A DNA stretch of 64,000 nt from SAR324 cluster bacterium (GTDB lineage Bacteria > SAR324 > XYD2-FULL-50-16): the NCBI GenBank assembly GCA_028282885.1, contig JANQGX010000020.1, forward strand, positions 1 through 64,000. Reading direction: 5' to 3'. Under the pieces are notes generated by a model. That model was not told the DNA's origin, did no database searches, and worked only from the letters and a program-made list of their open reading frames with translations. Below, piece after piece: positions 52,664 through 62,632 of the stretch. The position numbers and the translations under genes are program-made. Each line of letters begins with the position of its first letter. Positions within the stretch are counted from its first letter, which is position 1.

Positions 52664-54097
52664 ATGAATATCCCACTGCCTGTTGATGCAGATAACAAAA
52701 AAAAATTGGCCCTCAAAATCTTTGATAGCCAGAGAGCGGCATTTCTGAAAAAGCCTCAGCTTTCTTATCATGAACGTGTTGCGGTGTTAAATATCATAGA
52801 AAAAATTCTTCTGGAAAATGATGATGAAATCTGCAAGGCAATTTCGAACGATTTTGGTAACCGTTCTCACCATGAAACCAAAATCCTGGAGATCGCACCC
52901 AGCCTGATGGGATTGCGTTATACCAGGAAAAAGCTGAAACAATGGATGAAACCGCAAAACCGTCATGTCTCACGGGTTTTCTTTGGTGCGGACAACAGGG
53001 TAATCCCCCAGGGCAAAGGGGTTGTGGGGATCGTAACACCTTGGAACTATCCACTCTTTTTGGCTCTCAGTCCGCTGACCAGTGCAATTGCCGCCGGTAA
53101 CAGGGTGATGATCAAACAGGCTACCAGTTCTCAAACCCTAAGCCGCTTGTTGCAGAAGCGTTTTTCTGAGAAAATCTCCGAAGAGCTGATTGCCATTCTG
53201 CCCGGTGTGCCTGCTAGCGATTTCTCCACCCTGCCCTTCGATCATTTGGTTTTCACCGGATCCCCCGAAGTTGGTAAAACCATCATGAAGACAGCCTCTG
53301 AAAACCTTGTGCCGGTGACTCTTGAATTGGGTGGGAAATCCCCAACGATCATCGCGGATGATTTCGATCTGGAAAAAGCGGTCGAACGTATCATGTTTGC
53401 CAAGCTGATCAATTCCGGCCAGACCTGTATCGCCCCGGACTACCTGTTTGTTCCCCAAGGCAAGGAGGATCGCTTTATTGAAATCGCGAAAAAAGTGGTG
53501 ACCAAACGTTACGCAGATCTCAAGACGAAGGACTACACGGCTATCATCGATCAAAGAGCATTCAAACGCCTTCTCGATACCCTTGAAGATGCCAGGGAAA
53601 AAAAAGCTGACGTTGTAAATCTGCTACCCGGTCCGCAGGCGGATGACGATCTGAACAAGATATCACCAACCATCCTTAAGTCCGTTAACGAAGAGATGGT
53701 AGTGATGCAACGTGAAATTTTCGGTCCCTTGTTGCCGATGGTAACCTATCAATCCCTGGACGAAGTGATCGACTATATCAACCGTCATGAGCGACCGTTA
53801 GCACTGTATATTTTCTCCAATAAAAAGAAAACCATAGACAAAGTCCTGGACAATACCCGCTCCGGCGGCGTTTCCATCAATGATTGCGCCCTGCATGCTG
53901 CCCAGCATGATATACCTTTTGGTGGCACAGGGAATAGCGGGATGGGAGCTTATCATGGTTACGAAGGATTTGCTGAGTTCTCCAAATTAAGACCCGTTTT
54001 CAAACAGGCCAGAATGAACCTGGCGATTACGCCTCCCTACGGCAAAACCTTCAACCGCATCTATAATCTTGTCAAGAAGATGAAATGGCTGAGTTGA
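52664..54097 (+). CDS. Aldehyde dehydrogenase, coniferyl-aldehyde type
   Basis: A 477-residue NAD(P)-dependent aldehyde dehydrogenase. Catalytic Cys255 in SGQTCIAPDY and general-base Glu221 in LELGGKSP; the cofactor segment FTGSPEVGKTIM and the N-terminal TPWNYPLFLAL are in place. The C-x-APDY context and C-terminal hydrophobic/basic tail (LVKKMKWL) match the class 3/coniferyl aldehyde dehydrogenase branch, which acts on medium-chain or aromatic aldehydes, often near membranes. It probably detoxifies lipid-derived aldehydes, fitting the oxidative-stress neighbours. It follows DUF3501 by 22 bases. Confidence 0.93.
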   Translation: MNIPLPVDADNKKKLALKIFDSQRAAFLKKPQLSYHERVAVLNIIEKILLENDDEICKAISNDFGNRSHHETKILEIAPSLMGLRYTRKKLKQWMKPQNRHVSRVFFGADNRVIPQGKGVVGIVTPWNYPLFLALSPLTSAIAAGNRVMIKQATSSQTLSRLLQKRFSEKISEELIAILPGVPASDFSTLPFDHLVFTGSPEVGKTIMKTASENLVPVTLELGGKSPTIIADDFDLEKAVERIMFAKLINSGQTCIAPDYLFVPQGKEDRFIEIAKKVVTKRYADLKTKDYTAIIDQRAFKRLLDTLEDAREKKADVVNLLPGPQADDDLNKISPTILKSVNEEMVVMQREIFGPLLPMVTYQSLDEVIDYINRHERPLALYIFSNKKKTIDKVLDNTRSGGVSINDCALHAAQHDIPFGGTGNSGMGAYHGYEGFAEFSKLRPVFKQARMNLAITPPYGKTFNRIYNLVKKMKWLS

Positions 54098-54360
54098 AAC
54101 AACCAGGCCCGATCATTTCGGGTCTGGGCATGCCTTCCTGCAGACAAGCTTTATAACTTCATTCGAGCTTAGAACATTCCACTCACCAATATCCACAGTT
54201 CAAACAGCCTGTTTCCAGGCCCGGACTAGGTGATTACCCGCCCGATCTGTTTGCCATTTATATCGGATTCGGATACTGTAATACCTTTGTTAAGCGATCA
54301 CTCCTGCCTGAAAGCCTGTTAGAGCCGGCTGTGACCATCTGATTTGATTTCCTGGAGATT

Positions 54361-55674
54361 ATGATGAGATTGAACTTGTTTATAGTAACCCTTTCACTTG
54401 TTTTTTTTCTATTCGGCTGTTCCGGCGATGGAAGCAGTTCGGCGGATGATTCGAGTACCGATATTACCGGATATTGGAAAGTGTACGATACGACTTCAGG
54501 ATCTGCAGATCTGACTCAGCAATGGAGCCTCCTGCAATCCGATACCAAGATTGAAGTGAGTGCCGCTTGTGTCGAAGACCAGCTTTCCGGAAATGGAACC
54601 CTGTCTGGCAGCACGATCACCCTTACGATCGAGGATGGTGCGAATCCAACGAAACAGATTGAAGGAACGATTTCGGGCCAGCAAATAACGGGGACCTATA
54701 CTTCAGACGGAGTCACCGGGACATGGACCGCAGAGAAAACCGATTCACCGGAATGCATGTCGACGCTTAACCTGGTTACCTCATTCGGTGATACCAGCGT
54801 CGACCTCGGCGCGATGAAAAGCTCTATTGATGTGGATAGTGCGGGTAAAGTCTATATCAACAATTACACAGCCTTTTCCAATCCGCTAAGCCCCATTCAC
54901 GTTTTTGATAATGCCTACAGCTACCAGGGGACTTTGAAGGATTCCTCGGCAGAAGCGATAGGGGGCGATACCATTCATATCGACAACAATGATACCCTGC
55001 ACGTTTACTATGTTAAATCAGGCCTTGTTCATCATAACTCCTATTCGACTGATGGTACCGCGGTGAGCTCCTTCGAAAACGCTGACAACACCTACACAAC
55101 AAATATCATCGACCGGGATGACAATGGGAATAACTTCCTCATTCCCTGTTGCGGTTCCGGTACCGATGCCTCGGGTCGGGCCCTCTTCTTATGGAAACTG
55201 AGTGATGATTTTGCCACACTCCACGGAAGCCTGGATAAAGATGCCATTCTGGCAATGTTACCGGGTCCCCCGGAAGAGACCGACATCTCCTTTCACGATC
55301 TCAAGGTGCTTGCAAGCGGTGAAATTGTTATCTGTGTCGATATGGAGGATGATCAGGACGGACTTTTGATTCTTAACAGTGATCTGACCAAAAAAACCTA
55401 CCTGGGCGAGGAATGGACGTTTAACGGCTCCTGGGCAGTTGATGAAGACAGTGACGGATATCTGTACGTCTCCAGTGCCTATCACAACAAGCTCGTTGTG
55501 CTGAATGCCGATTATGAGATCGTAGCTAATGCCGGAGCTGCCCAGATCGATTCAATCGAATCGGACGATGATTTCCTTCCCACGAATCTTCGCGTTAAAG
55601 ATGAAAAGGTATATGTATTGAACGCCCGGGATGACAGCATCTATGTGTTTAACAGATACTCCTCCGCAGAATAG
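54361..55674 (+). CDS. Lipoprotein with beta-propeller-like C-terminal part
   Basis: A 437-residue lipoprotein. The signal peptide ends FLFGC (lipobox), followed by a low-complexity Ser/Asp linker. Residues 35-130 are Thr/Ser/Gly-rich strands (SGNGTLSGSTITLTIEDG, GTISGQQITGTYTSDG), like the small calycin/lipocalin-like beta domains of secreted proteins. From about 150 to the end there are repeated units of the kind DSAGKVYINNY, DNNDTLHVYYV, DEDSDGYLYVSS, DEKVYVLNA, as in NHL/SMP-30-type propellers. Function unknown; probably a surface-exposed binding protein. It has a GGAG site and is flanked by a convergent transporter gene. Confidence 0.75.
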   Translation: MMRLNLFIVTLSLVFFLFGCSGDGSSSADDSSTDITGYWKVYDTTSGSADLTQQWSLLQSDTKIEVSAACVEDQLSGNGTLSGSTITLTIEDGANPTKQIEGTISGQQITGTYTSDGVTGTWTAEKTDSPECMSTLNLVTSFGDTSVDLGAMKSSIDVDSAGKVYINNYTAFSNPLSPIHVFDNAYSYQGTLKDSSAEAIGGDTIHIDNNDTLHVYYVKSGLVHHNSYSTDGTAVSSFENADNTYTTNIIDRDDNGNNFLIPCCGSGTDASGRALFLWKLSDDFATLHGSLDKDAILAMLPGPPEETDISFHDLKVLASGEIVICVDMEDDQDGLLILNSDLTKKTYLGEEWTFNGSWAVDEDSDGYLYVSSAYHNKLVVLNADYEIVANAGAAQIDSIESDDDFLPTNLRVKDEKVYVLNARDDSIYVFNRYSSAE

Positions 55675-55861
55675 GTTTTAGCTGTTTCTGCTTTCCAGAC
55701 CCGCTTTGCCGGCTGAAACAGAAACAAATCAGCCATGCAAAACAGTGCATTAGAATAACTGAGAAAGGAAAAAAGCGGATGTCAGGTACCAGCTCTTTAA
55801 AAAAAAGGAAGCTTTGAGGCACGCCTGCCAAAAATCAGTGCCATTCTAGCAAAGCTCATGT

Positions 55862-56593
55862 TTAGGCAAAAATCAGTCTGCAAGCCGAAATCGTTGCTGC
55901 CAGTCGAACTATGGTCTTGAAAAGAGTGATGTTGATATGCTTTAGAACAAAGATACCGATTACGGCGCCGATGATAATCAGGGGTAGAGCATATAGATTC
56001 ACTTCCAGCGATGAAAGAGTCACCAGTCCAAGACTGGAGGAAAAGGGTAGTTTAAAAAGATTGAGCAGTAGAAAAAATACACTTCGGGTGCCCACGAAAT
56101 TATCCTTGGGCATTCTTTGCTGAAGTAGATAAATTCCCATCAAAGGCCCGGCTGCGTTTGCGATCATCGTTGAAATACCGGCACAAATGCCGACCACCCA
56201 TGTCAGCATTTTGTTTCCCAGCGGCGCTATTGGTTTCTTTTCCACAATCCAACCAACAATCAGCATCAATAAGATAATTCCCCCCAAAATCGAACCAAAA
56301 ACATCCCGGGGTATCTGACCCATAATCAGGTAGCCTATCACCACTCCTATTGCTGTAACAGGAAAAATCCGGAAGAAAACCGACCATTGACAGGCCCTGA
56401 AATATGACACGGCAGCAAAAAAATCGGCCGCAACCATCATCGGCAGTATCAGTCCTGTCGATTCAGGACCCGGCACGGCTATGGCGACCAGAGGTACCAC
56501 AACAATAACCAGTCCCCCTACGGAGGATTTTGAAAAACCAATTAAAAAGGCGGAAATACCAATGCATAGAATATAAATTATAGAACTTTCCAT
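55862..56593 (-). CDS. TauE/SafE-family anion permease
   Basis: A 243-residue membrane protein with about seven to eight helices. TauE/SafE signatures: FLIGFSKSSVGGLVIVVVPLVA at the N-terminus, GLILPMMVAADFFAAVSYF, and the second repeat GICAGISTMIANAAGPLMGIYLL. Family members export sulfite, sulfoacetate or related organic anions. The ATG at 56593 is used because AGGTGAGG stands before it; the longer frame to 56713 has no site. A LysR gene lies upstream on the same strand with 225 bases between; that regulator may control this transporter. Substrate unknown. Confidence 0.9.
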   Translation of the reverse strand: MESSIIYILCIGISAFLIGFSKSSVGGLVIVVVPLVAIAVPGPESTGLILPMMVAADFFAAVSYFRACQWSVFFRIFPVTAIGVVIGYLIMGQIPRDVFGSILGGIILLMLIVGWIVEKKPIAPLGNKMLTWVVGICAGISTMIANAAGPLMGIYLLQQRMPKDNFVGTRSVFFLLLNLFKLPFSSSLGLVTLSSLEVNLYALPLIIIGAVIGIFVLKHINITLFKTIVRLAATISACRLIFA

Positions 56594-56817
56594 TATTACC
56601 TCACCTATCGGATTAATAGCCAACTTCGGCTCACATATCGATAAGTTTATGATAAAAAAACGAAAGAAAGATAATGACTTGTTTAGATCAAAATGATCGT
56701 TTTTATCTAACATTTTACTGCGGGCTCAACCAGCTATGTTAGAAGGGATTCCGAAGATCGGATGAAGAATGGGGTGATTTTTATTGAGGGGTTCTAATAG
56801 GTAGCTATACCAGGATT

Positions 56818-57696
56818 TTACACTCCGAAGGCGCACATTTGATCCCATAAATGTTGAGAAACCGGACCCGGTGATCGGCTGAGCTTTCGTATGATAAAAA
56901 TCGGGACTTCCTGGTTGCCTGGGATACCCTGGATTTTGAGAGGTACCAGCAATCCTGCTTCCAATTCCCGGCTAATCATATGGAAAGGCAGACGTCCCCA
57001 GCCCAGTCCTGCGAGGATAAGCTGCTTTTTGGAAGCATAGTCATTTACAACCCAGGAGCTTCCACCCGGTATGATATTGACATGTGACTTTGGAGCTTCC
57101 ACCCCGGAATCGGAAACAAGTATGTGAACATATGAGCGCATTTCTGCTTGGGAGACAGGCGTCTTTTTTGATGTAATGAACCCTGCGGCGCTGACGGACA
57201 TAATGGTCACTGTCCCGATTTGAGCATACTCATGGCGGTGGTCGACCCCCAAGCCGGGACCAATTGCCAAATCATATTGATTGTTATTCAGCTTCTCCAA
57301 GACACCGCTCATGTGTTCGGTCGAAATGGAAAAAGCTGTTTTTGGGTAGGCTGCGATGTTTTTCTTTATGATCTCTAAAATAGGTGGAAGTGCACATATT
57401 CCGCTCATCACAATTGCCAATGACGGGTCGTCACCGGAAGCCAGATGCCTTCCGAACTCATTTAGTCGATCAAATTGACGTATGGTTTTTTTGGCTTGCT
57501 CGAAAAACACTTCGCCTTGTGGTGTCAATCTCGGTCTGTATTGCGTCCGGTCCAGCAATTGGATGTCCAATTCCTGTTCCAGGTTTTTGACAGAAGCACT
57601 GATTGTGGATTGGGTTTTGTGAATGGCTTTGGCGGCGGAACGAAAACTACCGTGTTCAATCACCGCAATGAAAGCTGCTAATTGATCGTATGTCAT
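56818..57696 (-). CDS. LysR-family transcriptional regulator
   Basis: A 292-residue LysR regulator. Winged helix at residues 1-60 (TYDQLAAFIAVIEHGSFRSAAKAIHKTQSTISASVKNLEQEL is spread over helices 1-3) followed by the linker helix and a type 2 periplasmic-binding-like effector domain from about 90. A typical LTTR of normal length. It sits between the flavodoxin-ferredoxin gene (284 bases upstream) and the TauE/SafE gene, all on the minus strand; the 225 bases before the permease contain a short GATCA/TGATC repeat (near 56686) that could be part of its site. Confidence 0.92.
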   Translation of the reverse strand: MTYDQLAAFIAVIEHGSFRSAAKAIHKTQSTISASVKNLEQELDIQLLDRTQYRPRLTPQGEVFFEQAKKTIRQFDRLNEFGRHLASGDDPSLAIVMSGICALPPILEIIKKNIAAYPKTAFSISTEHMSGVLEKLNNNQYDLAIGPGLGVDHRHEYAQIGTVTIMSVSAAGFITSKKTPVSQAEMRSYVHILVSDSGVEAPKSHVNIIPGGSSWVVNDYASKKQLILAGLGWGRLPFHMISRELEAGLLVPLKIQGIPGNQEVPIFIIRKLSRSPGPVSQHLWDQMCAFGV

Positions 57697-57979
57697 GGTC
57701 TCTATCCGTTTTATCTTCGTTTTTTCAGAATATGGTTGAGTCTCTCTCTTGTGTCAAGGTATCGACGGCATATTTCTGAAGAAAACGAAATCCCATGTTT
57801 TTGCTTGGCGCTGAAGTCACAAAAATAATGAATAATATCCCATCAAGGCTGCCAATGATTTACATCATATCGCATCAGAGGCCTTCCTCCGGTATGTCAG
57901 ATATCACGATCAAGAATCTGATCCATAAAACGTAACCATCACAAAACTCCGAAAACGGATTCGTTCGTCCTGTTCCGAC

Positions 57980-58894
57980 TCACTGTCGATATTCGAATTC
58001 CGCTGTTGGATTGTGGCGATCGTATTTGAGTTTAATTTTTCTGGACAGGACATCGGTATAGAGATTCGGCCCAATGATCTCATCATTCCCGATATTGCCG
58101 AATCGTCTTTCCATCCTGTTCGAGTAGAGAGTTCTCTCGATAAATCCGTCTTTGGGAGAAAACTGAATGGAAACAGCATCCTGAGGACAAACATGCCAAC
58201 AACGATAGCAAACCATGCAACCTTCCTGAAACACCACTTTTTTGTTTCTGATTTTGATACAATTGGTAGGGCATTCAAAAACGCAGGTTCCGCAGAGGTC
58301 GCACTTGGTTTCATCACAGGTGGCCAGGGGTGTGATTTTCTTTTTTAGATAAGTCAGGCATGGCCCCAGCACATCATACAGACGACCACCTTCATTCGGA
58401 TCGATTTGAAATTGAGATGGCAGTTCGGCCTTATCTGTCAGGTGATCGGCTACTGCCACGCCAAATTCTTTTGCCTGCCTTAAATCGTCGGCATTTGGCC
58501 TGTCTATAAACTCACCAAATTTAGTGGGAACGGTCACCGCACCCCGGATTTGAATGCCGCCAATCACGTCCGCACCTGCCTGTTTGACTGCCTTTGCCAA
58601 GCGCCACAGGCTTTTTCCCGGCGAACCACCGGATGTGATGAAGACGAATGCTTTTTTCCCCTCAAAATCGTGATTGCTTTCCCTGAGGTAGTCCAGGACA
58701 TTCTCAGTTGGCAGATTCTCGAATACCGGGCATCCCAGGCCTATCAGATCAGCGTTTGCCGGATTCCATTTTTTTCGGTGCAGGTATCGAGTCTGTTCCG
58801 TTTCATGGCCTTTTGTGCGTAAACCTTCTGAAATTGCATTGCCGACTTTCAGTGTGTTGCCTGTCTGGCTGAAAGTTAAGATAGCTGTCTTCAT
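57980..58894 (-). CDS. EFR1-family flavodoxin-ferredoxin fusion protein
   Basis: A 304-residue cytoplasmic electron carrier. Residues 1-160 form a flavodoxin-like domain with an FMN phosphate loop FSQTGNTLKV and the ITSGGSPGKSL segment. From about 190 come two 4Fe-4S ferredoxin motifs, CDLCGTCVFECP and CMVCYRCWHVCP. It belongs to the EFR1 (flavodoxin-ferredoxin) type found in anaerobes. AGGAGATA precedes the ATG. It ends the operon of the molybdenum hydroxylase and cytochrome (38 bases after the cytochrome gene), although its cytoplasmic location means it may serve cofactor maturation or regulation rather than direct turnover. Confidence 0.9.
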   Translation of the reverse strand: MKTAILTFSQTGNTLKVGNAISEGLRTKGHETEQTRYLHRKKWNPANADLIGLGCPVFENLPTENVLDYLRESNHDFEGKKAFVFITSGGSPGKSLWRLAKAVKQAGADVIGGIQIRGAVTVPTKFGEFIDRPNADDLRQAKEFGVAVADHLTDKAELPSQFQIDPNEGGRLYDVLGPCLTYLKKKITPLATCDETKCDLCGTCVFECPTNCIKIRNKKVVFQEGCMVCYRCWHVCPQDAVSIQFSPKDGFIERTLYSNRMERRFGNIGNDEIIGPNLYTDVLSRKIKLKYDRHNPTAEFEYRQ

Positions 58895-58932
58895 TTTTAT
58901 CTCCTGTTTTGATAGTTGTGATTGGGAAACGA

Positions 58933-59517
58933 TTAATGAAAAGGATTAATCAAATCTTTCATGATGGTTTTTATATTTTTCAGTTTTGAATAACAGGGAT
59001 TTCGAAATATGACCCCTTTATACTCTATTTCTGACTTGTGACACCGGGTCCCACAGGACTTTTTGCTTATTCCGACGAGCCCGGTTTTAATCGCCGTTTC
59101 GGATTCACCGAGTTTGTTTTCCATTGAGATTTTCCTCATTATTTTCTTCGTTGCATACAGGCTGCCCGGTCCATGGCAGGATTCACACTGAACCCCGTCT
59201 TCGATCTTGAATTGCTTGGTAAATCCGACTTTTTGGGACGGGGGATCTACACTATGACAAACCAAGCATTCCGGAAGACGCCATGGTTTTCCGGTCAGGC
59301 CTGATTCTTTTACTTTCTTATGGGCCGAAGAGCTTTTCAGGGATTGATATGCCATCGAATGCCTGGAGTTTTTCCATGATGTATAAATACCTTCACTTTT
59401 TGTGTTGTGGCATTTTTTACATTTTTTAACGCCGACATAACGCAACGGCGCACAAAGGGCAGTCACCGCTGAAAATATCAAGATCAGTAACAGTAAAACG
59501 GGAATAGATTGTTTCAT
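58933..59517 (-). CDS. Multiheme cytochrome c (c554-like)
   Basis: A 194-residue exported cytochrome with a signal peptide ending near ALCA. Haem motifs: CKKCH (with YVGVKKCKKCH and a following W/H pattern as in cytochrome c554), CLVCH, CESCH in the conserved GVQCESCHGPG, and CGTRCH near the C-terminus, a spaced CxxxCH variant. So three normal sites and one unusual one. It probably resides in the periplasm and takes electrons from the Mo hydroxylase encoded just upstream (64 bases). The ATG at 59517 with GAGAGAA ahead is chosen; a start 12 bases earlier has no site. Confidence 0.88.
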   Translation of the reverse strand: MKQSIPVLLLLILIFSAVTALCAPLRYVGVKKCKKCHNTKSEGIYTSWKNSRHSMAYQSLKSSSAHKKVKESGLTGKPWRLPECLVCHSVDPPSQKVGFTKQFKIEDGVQCESCHGPGSLYATKKIMRKISMENKLGESETAIKTGLVGISKKSCGTRCHKSEIEYKGVIFRNPCYSKLKNIKTIMKDLINPFH

Positions 59518-59581
59518 TGTTTCTCTCATTAAGTTTTGACAGGGCTAATGGGAAATAAACCGCAATTTCGGATAATCCTGA

Positions 59582-61819
59582 TCAGGCTTCATCCAGTCGC
59601 AACGGTAAAGATCTCAACCTTTTTCCGGTTGCAGCATAAACAGCGTTCGCTACTGCGGGCGCGATGATGGGCACACCAACTTCCCCAATGCCTGTTGGAG
59701 GATTGTTACTGGGAACAACAAAGACTTCGACCCGTGGCATTTCATCCATTCTTAAAACGGGAAAATCATCGAAATTGCCCTGCTCGACTTTCCCCTCCCT
59801 GAATGTTATCGAACTCTTGATAGTGGCGGTCAGACCAAAGGCGAGAGCGCTTATGACCTGCGCTTCAATGTTTCCGGGATTAACGGCAATTCCGCAATCT
59901 ACGGCACAAAAGACACGGTGTACCATTATTTCATTGAAATCGTTTACCGATACTTCCGCCACATAGGCCATCATGGTCGATTGAAAATCATGAGCCGCAA
60001 TACCCCGATGAGTGCCGTTGGGTGGTGGCTCATACCAGTTTGCCATCTCAGCCACTTTCCTGACGACATGTTGCAGGCGTGGATTGGCTCCCAGTAATTC
60101 AATTCTCAGCTCGTAAGGATCTCTCTTTCCGGCTGCAGCCAGCTCGTCTATAAAACACTCCACAGCAAAGCAATTGGCTGACGGCGCCACAGATCGCCAC
60201 CAGCCAATAGGGATTCCCGGATCGTCATTGATAAATTCAACCTGTACATTCGGAATCCGGTAGGGCAGAGGACCGGCGCTCTTAATGGCCTTTTTCCCGG
60301 CGATGATTCGCGGCAGGAAGGTTTCGGCTAATGAAGTAGCCATGTTTTTCAGGAAACGGGGGGTCGAGTCCGGCATCATGCCCGAAATAACTTTGGGCAT
60401 AGCCTGGGCAAAAACATCGGCCCCGACAATGCGGTGGAGCCAGGCAGTTGGGCGACCATGGCTGTCAATTGTGGCTTTCATGACATTGTGGGTGGCAGGA
60501 CGGTAAAAATCGTGCTGGATGTCCTCTTCGCGGGTCCAGATCAGTTTAACGGGAGCGTTTATTTTCCGAGAAATTTCGACCGCTTCTCCCACGTAATCAA
60601 CCAAGGCGCGGCGACCGAAACCGCATCCCAGAAAGGTTGTATGAACCCTGATCTGCTCATTATCGAGGCCCGTAATTCTGGCGGCAATCTCCTGGGCGCC
60701 TTTCTGGTTTTGAGTCGGAACCCAGATTTCACAACCTGTTTTTGTAACGGATGCGGTGCAGTTCATTGGTTCCGGCGTGGCGTGAGCCTGGTAGGGAAGA
60801 TCATAGGTTGCTTCCACCACCCTGGACGTGGATTCAAAAACCGGTTTGACGTCGCCCTCTTCAAAAAAGACCTTTCCTTCTTTCGCACCAAGTTTTTTCC
60901 AACGTTTGAACAATTGACGGGTACTGACATGCCGGTTGTCACTCTTTTCCCATTCGATGTTTAGAGACGGTATTGCCGAACTGGCTTGCCAAAAGGTTTC
61001 GGCAACGATGGCCACACCGGTTTCGATAGTCAGGACATTTTTAATACCCGGCATTGTGAGTGCTTCACGGGCATCCAATGATTTGATCCCGGCCCCGAAA
61101 ACCGGGGGATGAACTATCGTGGCAATCAACATGCCCGGAACTTTGACATCCGTTCCAAAAACGGCCGACCCGTCTATTTTCTCATGGCTATCCAGACGCA
61201 ACACCGATTTTCCAATGATTTTGAACTCATCGGGTCTTTTTAGCCGGACATTTTCTGGCAGCGAAAGCCCGTCTGTCTTATCGATAAGCTCTCCATAGTT
61301 GATTGTTTGAGAGCTTGGTTTATGGATAACGGTGCTGTTTTCAGCCAGGCATTCGTTTACGGAAACACCCCAAAACCGGGCGGCAGAGAGGATCAACAAC
61401 TGCCTTGCCGATGCACCGGCCTTTCTCCATAAATCCCAGGAAGCGTGAATGCTCATGCTGGATACTGTCCATTGAATCCCATATTTCGGGTGTTTATAAA
61501 CATCCTCCACAGGCGCCATTTCAAAACGAACCTTGGACCAGTCCGCTTCCAACTCCTCTGCGACAATCATGGATATAGCCGTTGATATTCCCTGGCCCAT
61601 TTCGGAATGGCTTACAGTGACCGTAATCATGCCGTCGCTGTTTATTTTGATCCAGGCGTTGGCCTTGAATTCATCATCCTGGATTTCCGGTGTTGAAACC
61701 GATTGGTTGGCAGCCTCCGTGCAGCCAGGTAGATGTATTCCGATTAGCAAGCCGGAACCGGCTACAAAACCGAGTTTTAGAAAATCTCTTCTCTTTTGAT
61801 CGATATTATTTTTTTTCAT
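59582..61819 (-). CDS. IorB-type molybdopterin subunit of a periplasmic Mo hydroxylase
   Basis: A 745-residue molybdenum-binding large subunit of the xanthine oxidase family, isoquinoline 1-oxidoreductase beta (IorB) branch. A twin-arginine signal (RRDFLKLG) at residues 10-17 is followed by a hydrophobic stretch and LPGC, so export by Tat, perhaps as a lipoprotein. Conserved blocks: [35 protein letters not shown] (Mo-pterin loop), [18 protein letters not shown] and the terminal [17 protein letters not shown] with the catalytic glutamate region. It hydroxylates aldehydes or N-heterocycles. The start at 61819 has GGGGGAG ahead and overlaps the Fe-S subunit gene by 14 bases. Confidence 0.93.
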   Translation of the reverse strand: MKKNNIDQKRRDFLKLGFVAGSGLLIGIHLPGCTEAANQSVSTPEIQDDEFKANAWIKINSDGMITVTVSHSEMGQGISTAISMIVAEELEADWSKVRFEMAPVEDVYKHPKYGIQWTVSSMSIHASWDLWRKAGASARQLLILSAARFWGVSVNECLAENSTVIHKPSSQTINYGELIDKTDGLSLPENVRLKRPDEFKIIGKSVLRLDSHEKIDGSAVFGTDVKVPGMLIATIVHPPVFGAGIKSLDAREALTMPGIKNVLTIETGVAIVAETFWQASSAIPSLNIEWEKSDNRHVSTRQLFKRWKKLGAKEGKVFFEEGDVKPVFESTSRVVEATYDLPYQAHATPEPMNCTASVTKTGCEIWVPTQNQKGAQEIAARITGLDNEQIRVHTTFLGCGFGRRALVDYVGEAVEISRKINAPVKLIWTREEDIQHDFYRPATHNVMKATIDSHGRPTAWLHRIVGADVFAQAMPKVISGMMPDSTPRFLKNMATSLAETFLPRIIAGKKAIKSAGPLPYRIPNVQVEFINDDPGIPIGWWRSVAPSANCFAVECFIDELAAAGKRDPYELRIELLGANPRLQHVVRKVAEMANWYEPPPNGTHRGIAAHDFQSTMMAYVAEVSVNDFNEIMVHRVFCAVDCGIAVNPGNIEAQVISALAFGLTATIKSSITFREGKVEQGNFDDFPVLRMDEMPRVEVFVVPSNNPPTGIGEVGVPIIAPAVANAVYAATGKRLRSLPLRLDEA

Positions 61820-62273
61820 GACGAATCTCCCCCGCTGCACGGTGAATTGCTTTTCGTATGGCCTGATAAGTGCCACATCGACAAATGACATCGGACATGG
61901 CGGCATCGATGTCTTCATCGCTTGGGTTAAAATTGGTGCTTAGAAGGGCTGCCGCGGTTAACAACTGTGCAGGCTGACAATACCCGCACTGAACGACATC
62001 CTCTGCGATCCAGGCATTTCTTAAAGCGTCTGCAACCGGACCGTGTAAGCCTTCAATAGTAACAATATCGACTCCTTCAGCTTCGCTGACAGGTAAACCG
62101 CAGGATAGAACCGGCTCTCCGTTAATCAGAACCGTGCAGGCGCCGCATTCTGAGATACCGCAACTGTATTTTGTTCCGGTGAGTCCGAGTTGCTCGTTCA
62201 ACACCCAAAGAAGAGGCGTATCCGGAGGAACATTCACATCACGGACATCACCGTTGATTCGCAGTCTGGGCAT
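61806..62273 (-). CDS. 2Fe-2S subunit of the Mo hydroxylase (IorA type)
   Basis: A 155-residue small subunit with two 2Fe-2S clusters: the plant-type cluster in [21 protein letters not shown] and the second in CGYCQPAQ and CRCGTY, the standard arrangement of CoxS/IorA-type subunits. It has no signal peptide of its own and is probably carried out of the cell bound to the Tat-exported large subunit, whose gene it overlaps by 14 bases. GGAGAAA precedes the start. It is the first gene of the operon to 57980. Confidence 0.95.
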   Translation of the reverse strand: MPRLRINGDVRDVNVPPDTPLLWVLNEQLGLTGTKYSCGISECGACTVLINGEPVLSCGLPVSEAEGVDIVTIEGLHGPVADALRNAWIAEDVVQCGYCQPAQLLTAAALLSTNFNPSDEDIDAAMSDVICRCGTYQAIRKAIHRAAGEIRHEKK

Positions 62274-62632
62274 GGTTTTCTCCTCTATTGCATAATGGTT
62301 AAATAGCGGGATCTGGTATCCAAAGTAGAACTGGGATGCTTTATCGTTGTTTCAACTCTGAACAAACCAAATGAAATCTCGTTGTTTAATACAAGATTAG
62401 ATAAGCAAATGAGGGATTAATAACGAAATGGTTTGAACCGTATATCCTTTTTGGGGGTGGGAATATGAACGGTAGATGGGGTAAGGACACACTAATGGTT
62501 TATGATACTGTTATCAAAAGATTAACTTTCTCCATCAGTGGGTTTTTAGTTTTATTTATACCGTAGATGTGAAGGCAAAGTACGGTGATGAGTGGAGGGT
62601 GTGATACTCAAAAGTAGATTGAATCGTCCGTA
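62274..62632. other. Intergenic region before the Mo hydroxylase operon
   Basis: 359 bases between the LytTR regulator and iorA-like gene, both on the minus strand. It must hold the operon promoter and is a plausible target for the LytTR protein, but I could not pick out clear paired LytTR sites. No gene seen. Confidence 0.5.

Noticed and set aside
54106..54130. Hairpin CCCGA/TCGGG after the aldehyde dehydrogenase gene as a terminator
   Set aside because: The stem is only five bases and no T-tract follows.
55711..55736. Hairpin GGCTGA/TCAGCC between the convergent lipoprotein and TauE/SafE genes
   Set aside because: Short stem with a long A-rich loop and no T-tract; too weak to call a terminator.
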